A stretch of 5,184 nucleotides of DNA from an uncultured Achromobacter sp. (lineage in GTDB: Bacteria; Pseudomonadota; Gammaproteobacteria; Burkholderiales; Burkholderiaceae_B). The notes under the pieces are model-generated. The model did no database searches. It was not told the DNA's origin and saw only the letters and a program-made list of their open reading frames with translations. Of this stretch, positions 4,390 through 5,184 are shown piece by piece. A program made the position numbers and the translations under genes. The stretch covers positions 1 through 5,184 of the forward strand of contig CAJYKY010000572.1 in NCBI GenBank assembly GCA_913775005.1, in the 5' to 3' direction. How positions within the stretch are numbered: position 1 is the stretch's first letter; each line of letters begins with the position of its first letter.

Positions 4390-5184
4390 ATGACGTCGCC
4401 TCTGGCCAATATCTATGCCCGCCTGCCGGTTGCGTTCACGCACGGCCAGGGCGTCTGGTTGTGGGATGCAGAAGGCCGAAAGTATCTGGACGCGTTGGCG
4501 GGCATTGGCGTGTCGTGCCTGGGCCATGCGCATCCGAAGCTTGTTGCCGCGATCAGCGAACAGGCTGCGCGTGTCATCCACACGTCGAACATCTACGAAG
4601 TGCCGCAGCAAACGGCGCTGGCCCAGCGCCTGACCGCCTTGTCGGGCATGCAGGAAGTCGCGTTCAACAACAGCGGTTCCGAAGCCAACGAAGCGGCCAT
4701 CAAGCTCGCGCGCTATTACGCCTACCAGCGCGGCAACAAGCACGCCCACATCATCACCATGGATTCGTCCTGGCATGGCCGCACCTTGGCCACGCTGGCA
4801 GCCACCGGCAGCGACAAGGCCCGCAAGGGCTTTGAACCCCTGCCCTCCGGCTTCATCCAGGTGCCGTACAACGATCTGGACGCCGTACGCGCAGCGGGCG
4901 ACGCTGAGCCGCGCACCACCGCCGTCTTGCTGGAAGTGCTGCAAGGCGAAGGCGGCATCCGCCCGTCAGACATCGCCTACCTTCAGGCATTGCGCCGCCT
5001 GTGCACCGAACGCGGCTGGCTGCTGATGATCGACGAAGTGCAGTCCGGCATCGGCCGCACGGGCAAATGGTTCGCGCACCAATGGGCGGACATCACCCCC
5101 GACGTCATGACCTTGGCCAAAGGCCTGGCGGGCGGTGTGCCTATCGGCGCCATGCTGGCGGCCGGCCCGGCGGCAGGCGTCTTC
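4390..5184 (+). CDS. argD: Acetylornithine aminotransferase (ArgD), N-terminal two thirds
   Basis: This is a class-III, PLP-dependent aminotransferase. ArgD converts N-acetylglutamate semialdehyde and glutamate to N-acetylornithine and 2-oxoglutarate in arginine synthesis; it often also acts on succinyldiaminopimelate in lysine synthesis. The 265 codons are open to the window edge, about two thirds of the usual 390-400 residues. Landmarks in order: LDALAGIGVSCLGHAHP (33-49), the phosphate-binding NNSGSEANEAAIKLAR (93-108), SSWHGRTLATLAATG (126-140), LEVLQGEGG (181-189), the cofactor aspartate D215 in IDEVQSGIGRTG, and the Schiff-base lysine K244 in TLAKGLAGGVPIGAM. The start is firm because AGGAGGA lies six bases upstream. 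In-frame ATGs at 4279 and 4351 would add unfamiliar residues and lack such a site. Other class-III aminotransferases (ornithine, succinylornithine) look similar, but the start, motifs and the DUF3579 neighbour favour ArgD. Confidence 0.92.
   Translation, partial: MTSPLANIYARLPVAFTHGQGVWLWDAEGRKYLDALAGIGVSCLGHAHPKLVAAISEQAARVIHTSNIYEVPQQTALAQRLTALSGMQEVAFNNSGSEANEAAIKLARYYAYQRGNKHAHIITMDSSWHGRTLATLAATGSDKARKGFEPLPSGFIQVPYNDLDAVRAAGDAEPRTTAVLLEVLQGEGGIRPSDIAYLQALRRLCTERGWLLMIDEVQSGIGRTGKWFAHQWADITPDVMTLAKGLAGGVPIGAMLAAGPAAGVF

Noticed and set aside
3789..4835. Plus-strand open frame of 348 codons spanning the DUF3579 gene and the start of argD
   Set aside because: It begins in the terminator, runs antisense to the DUF3579-like gene and then out of frame through argD. 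It has no domain of its own.
4132..4944. Minus-strand open frames opposite argD (also 4146-4409 and 4722-4973)
   Set aside because: They are antisense to the conserved ArgD motifs and lack plausible starts or family features.

Overview
The window is GC-rich DNA with strongly G/C-ending codons. Gene content and protein style point to a betaproteobacterium of the Alcaligenaceae (Bordetella/Achromobacter type). The main reason is a small DUF3579-like gene lying back to back with an acetylornithine aminotransferase gene, an arrangement I associate with Burkholderiales. This placement is inference; no database search was possible.

Layout. (1) Positions 1-2780, minus strand: a three-gene unit read right to left. 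It encodes an Asp/Glu/hydantoin-racemase-superfamily enzyme (1905-2780), a periplasmic family-5 solute-binding protein with a clear signal peptide (222-1799), and the first 47 codons of a DppB-type inner-membrane permease (1-143, cut by the window edge). (2) Positions 2781-3028: an AT-richer divergent intergenic region with palindromes matching the FadR/GntR-type operator pattern TNGTATACNA. (3) Positions 3029-3748, plus strand: an FCD-type GntR regulator, transcribed away from the transport unit. (4) Positions 3794-3819: a strong hairpin with a T-run that can serve as a shared terminator for the converging regulator and DUF3579 genes. (5) Positions 3831-4121, minus: DUF3579-like small protein. 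(6) Positions 4122-4389: divergent intergenic region with several short dyads. (7) Positions 4390 to the window end, plus: argD, 265 codons, truncated by the edge.

How it may work. The racemase-like enzyme and the Dpp/Opp-type importer look like one operon, probably controlled by the divergent GntR protein through the TNGTATACNA boxes. The likely substrate is a small amino-acid-, peptide- or hydantoin-like compound, but the sequence does not identify it. The most unusual element is the enzyme. It keeps the first catalytic cysteine of the family (C142) but has alanine where the second is expected (A247), and it carries two low-complexity additions: an N-terminal hexapeptide tandem repeat and a Gln-rich insert just before the active-site strand. 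The argD/DUF3579 side is ordinary housekeeping sequence. I found no mobile element, RNA gene, CRISPR array or phage gene.
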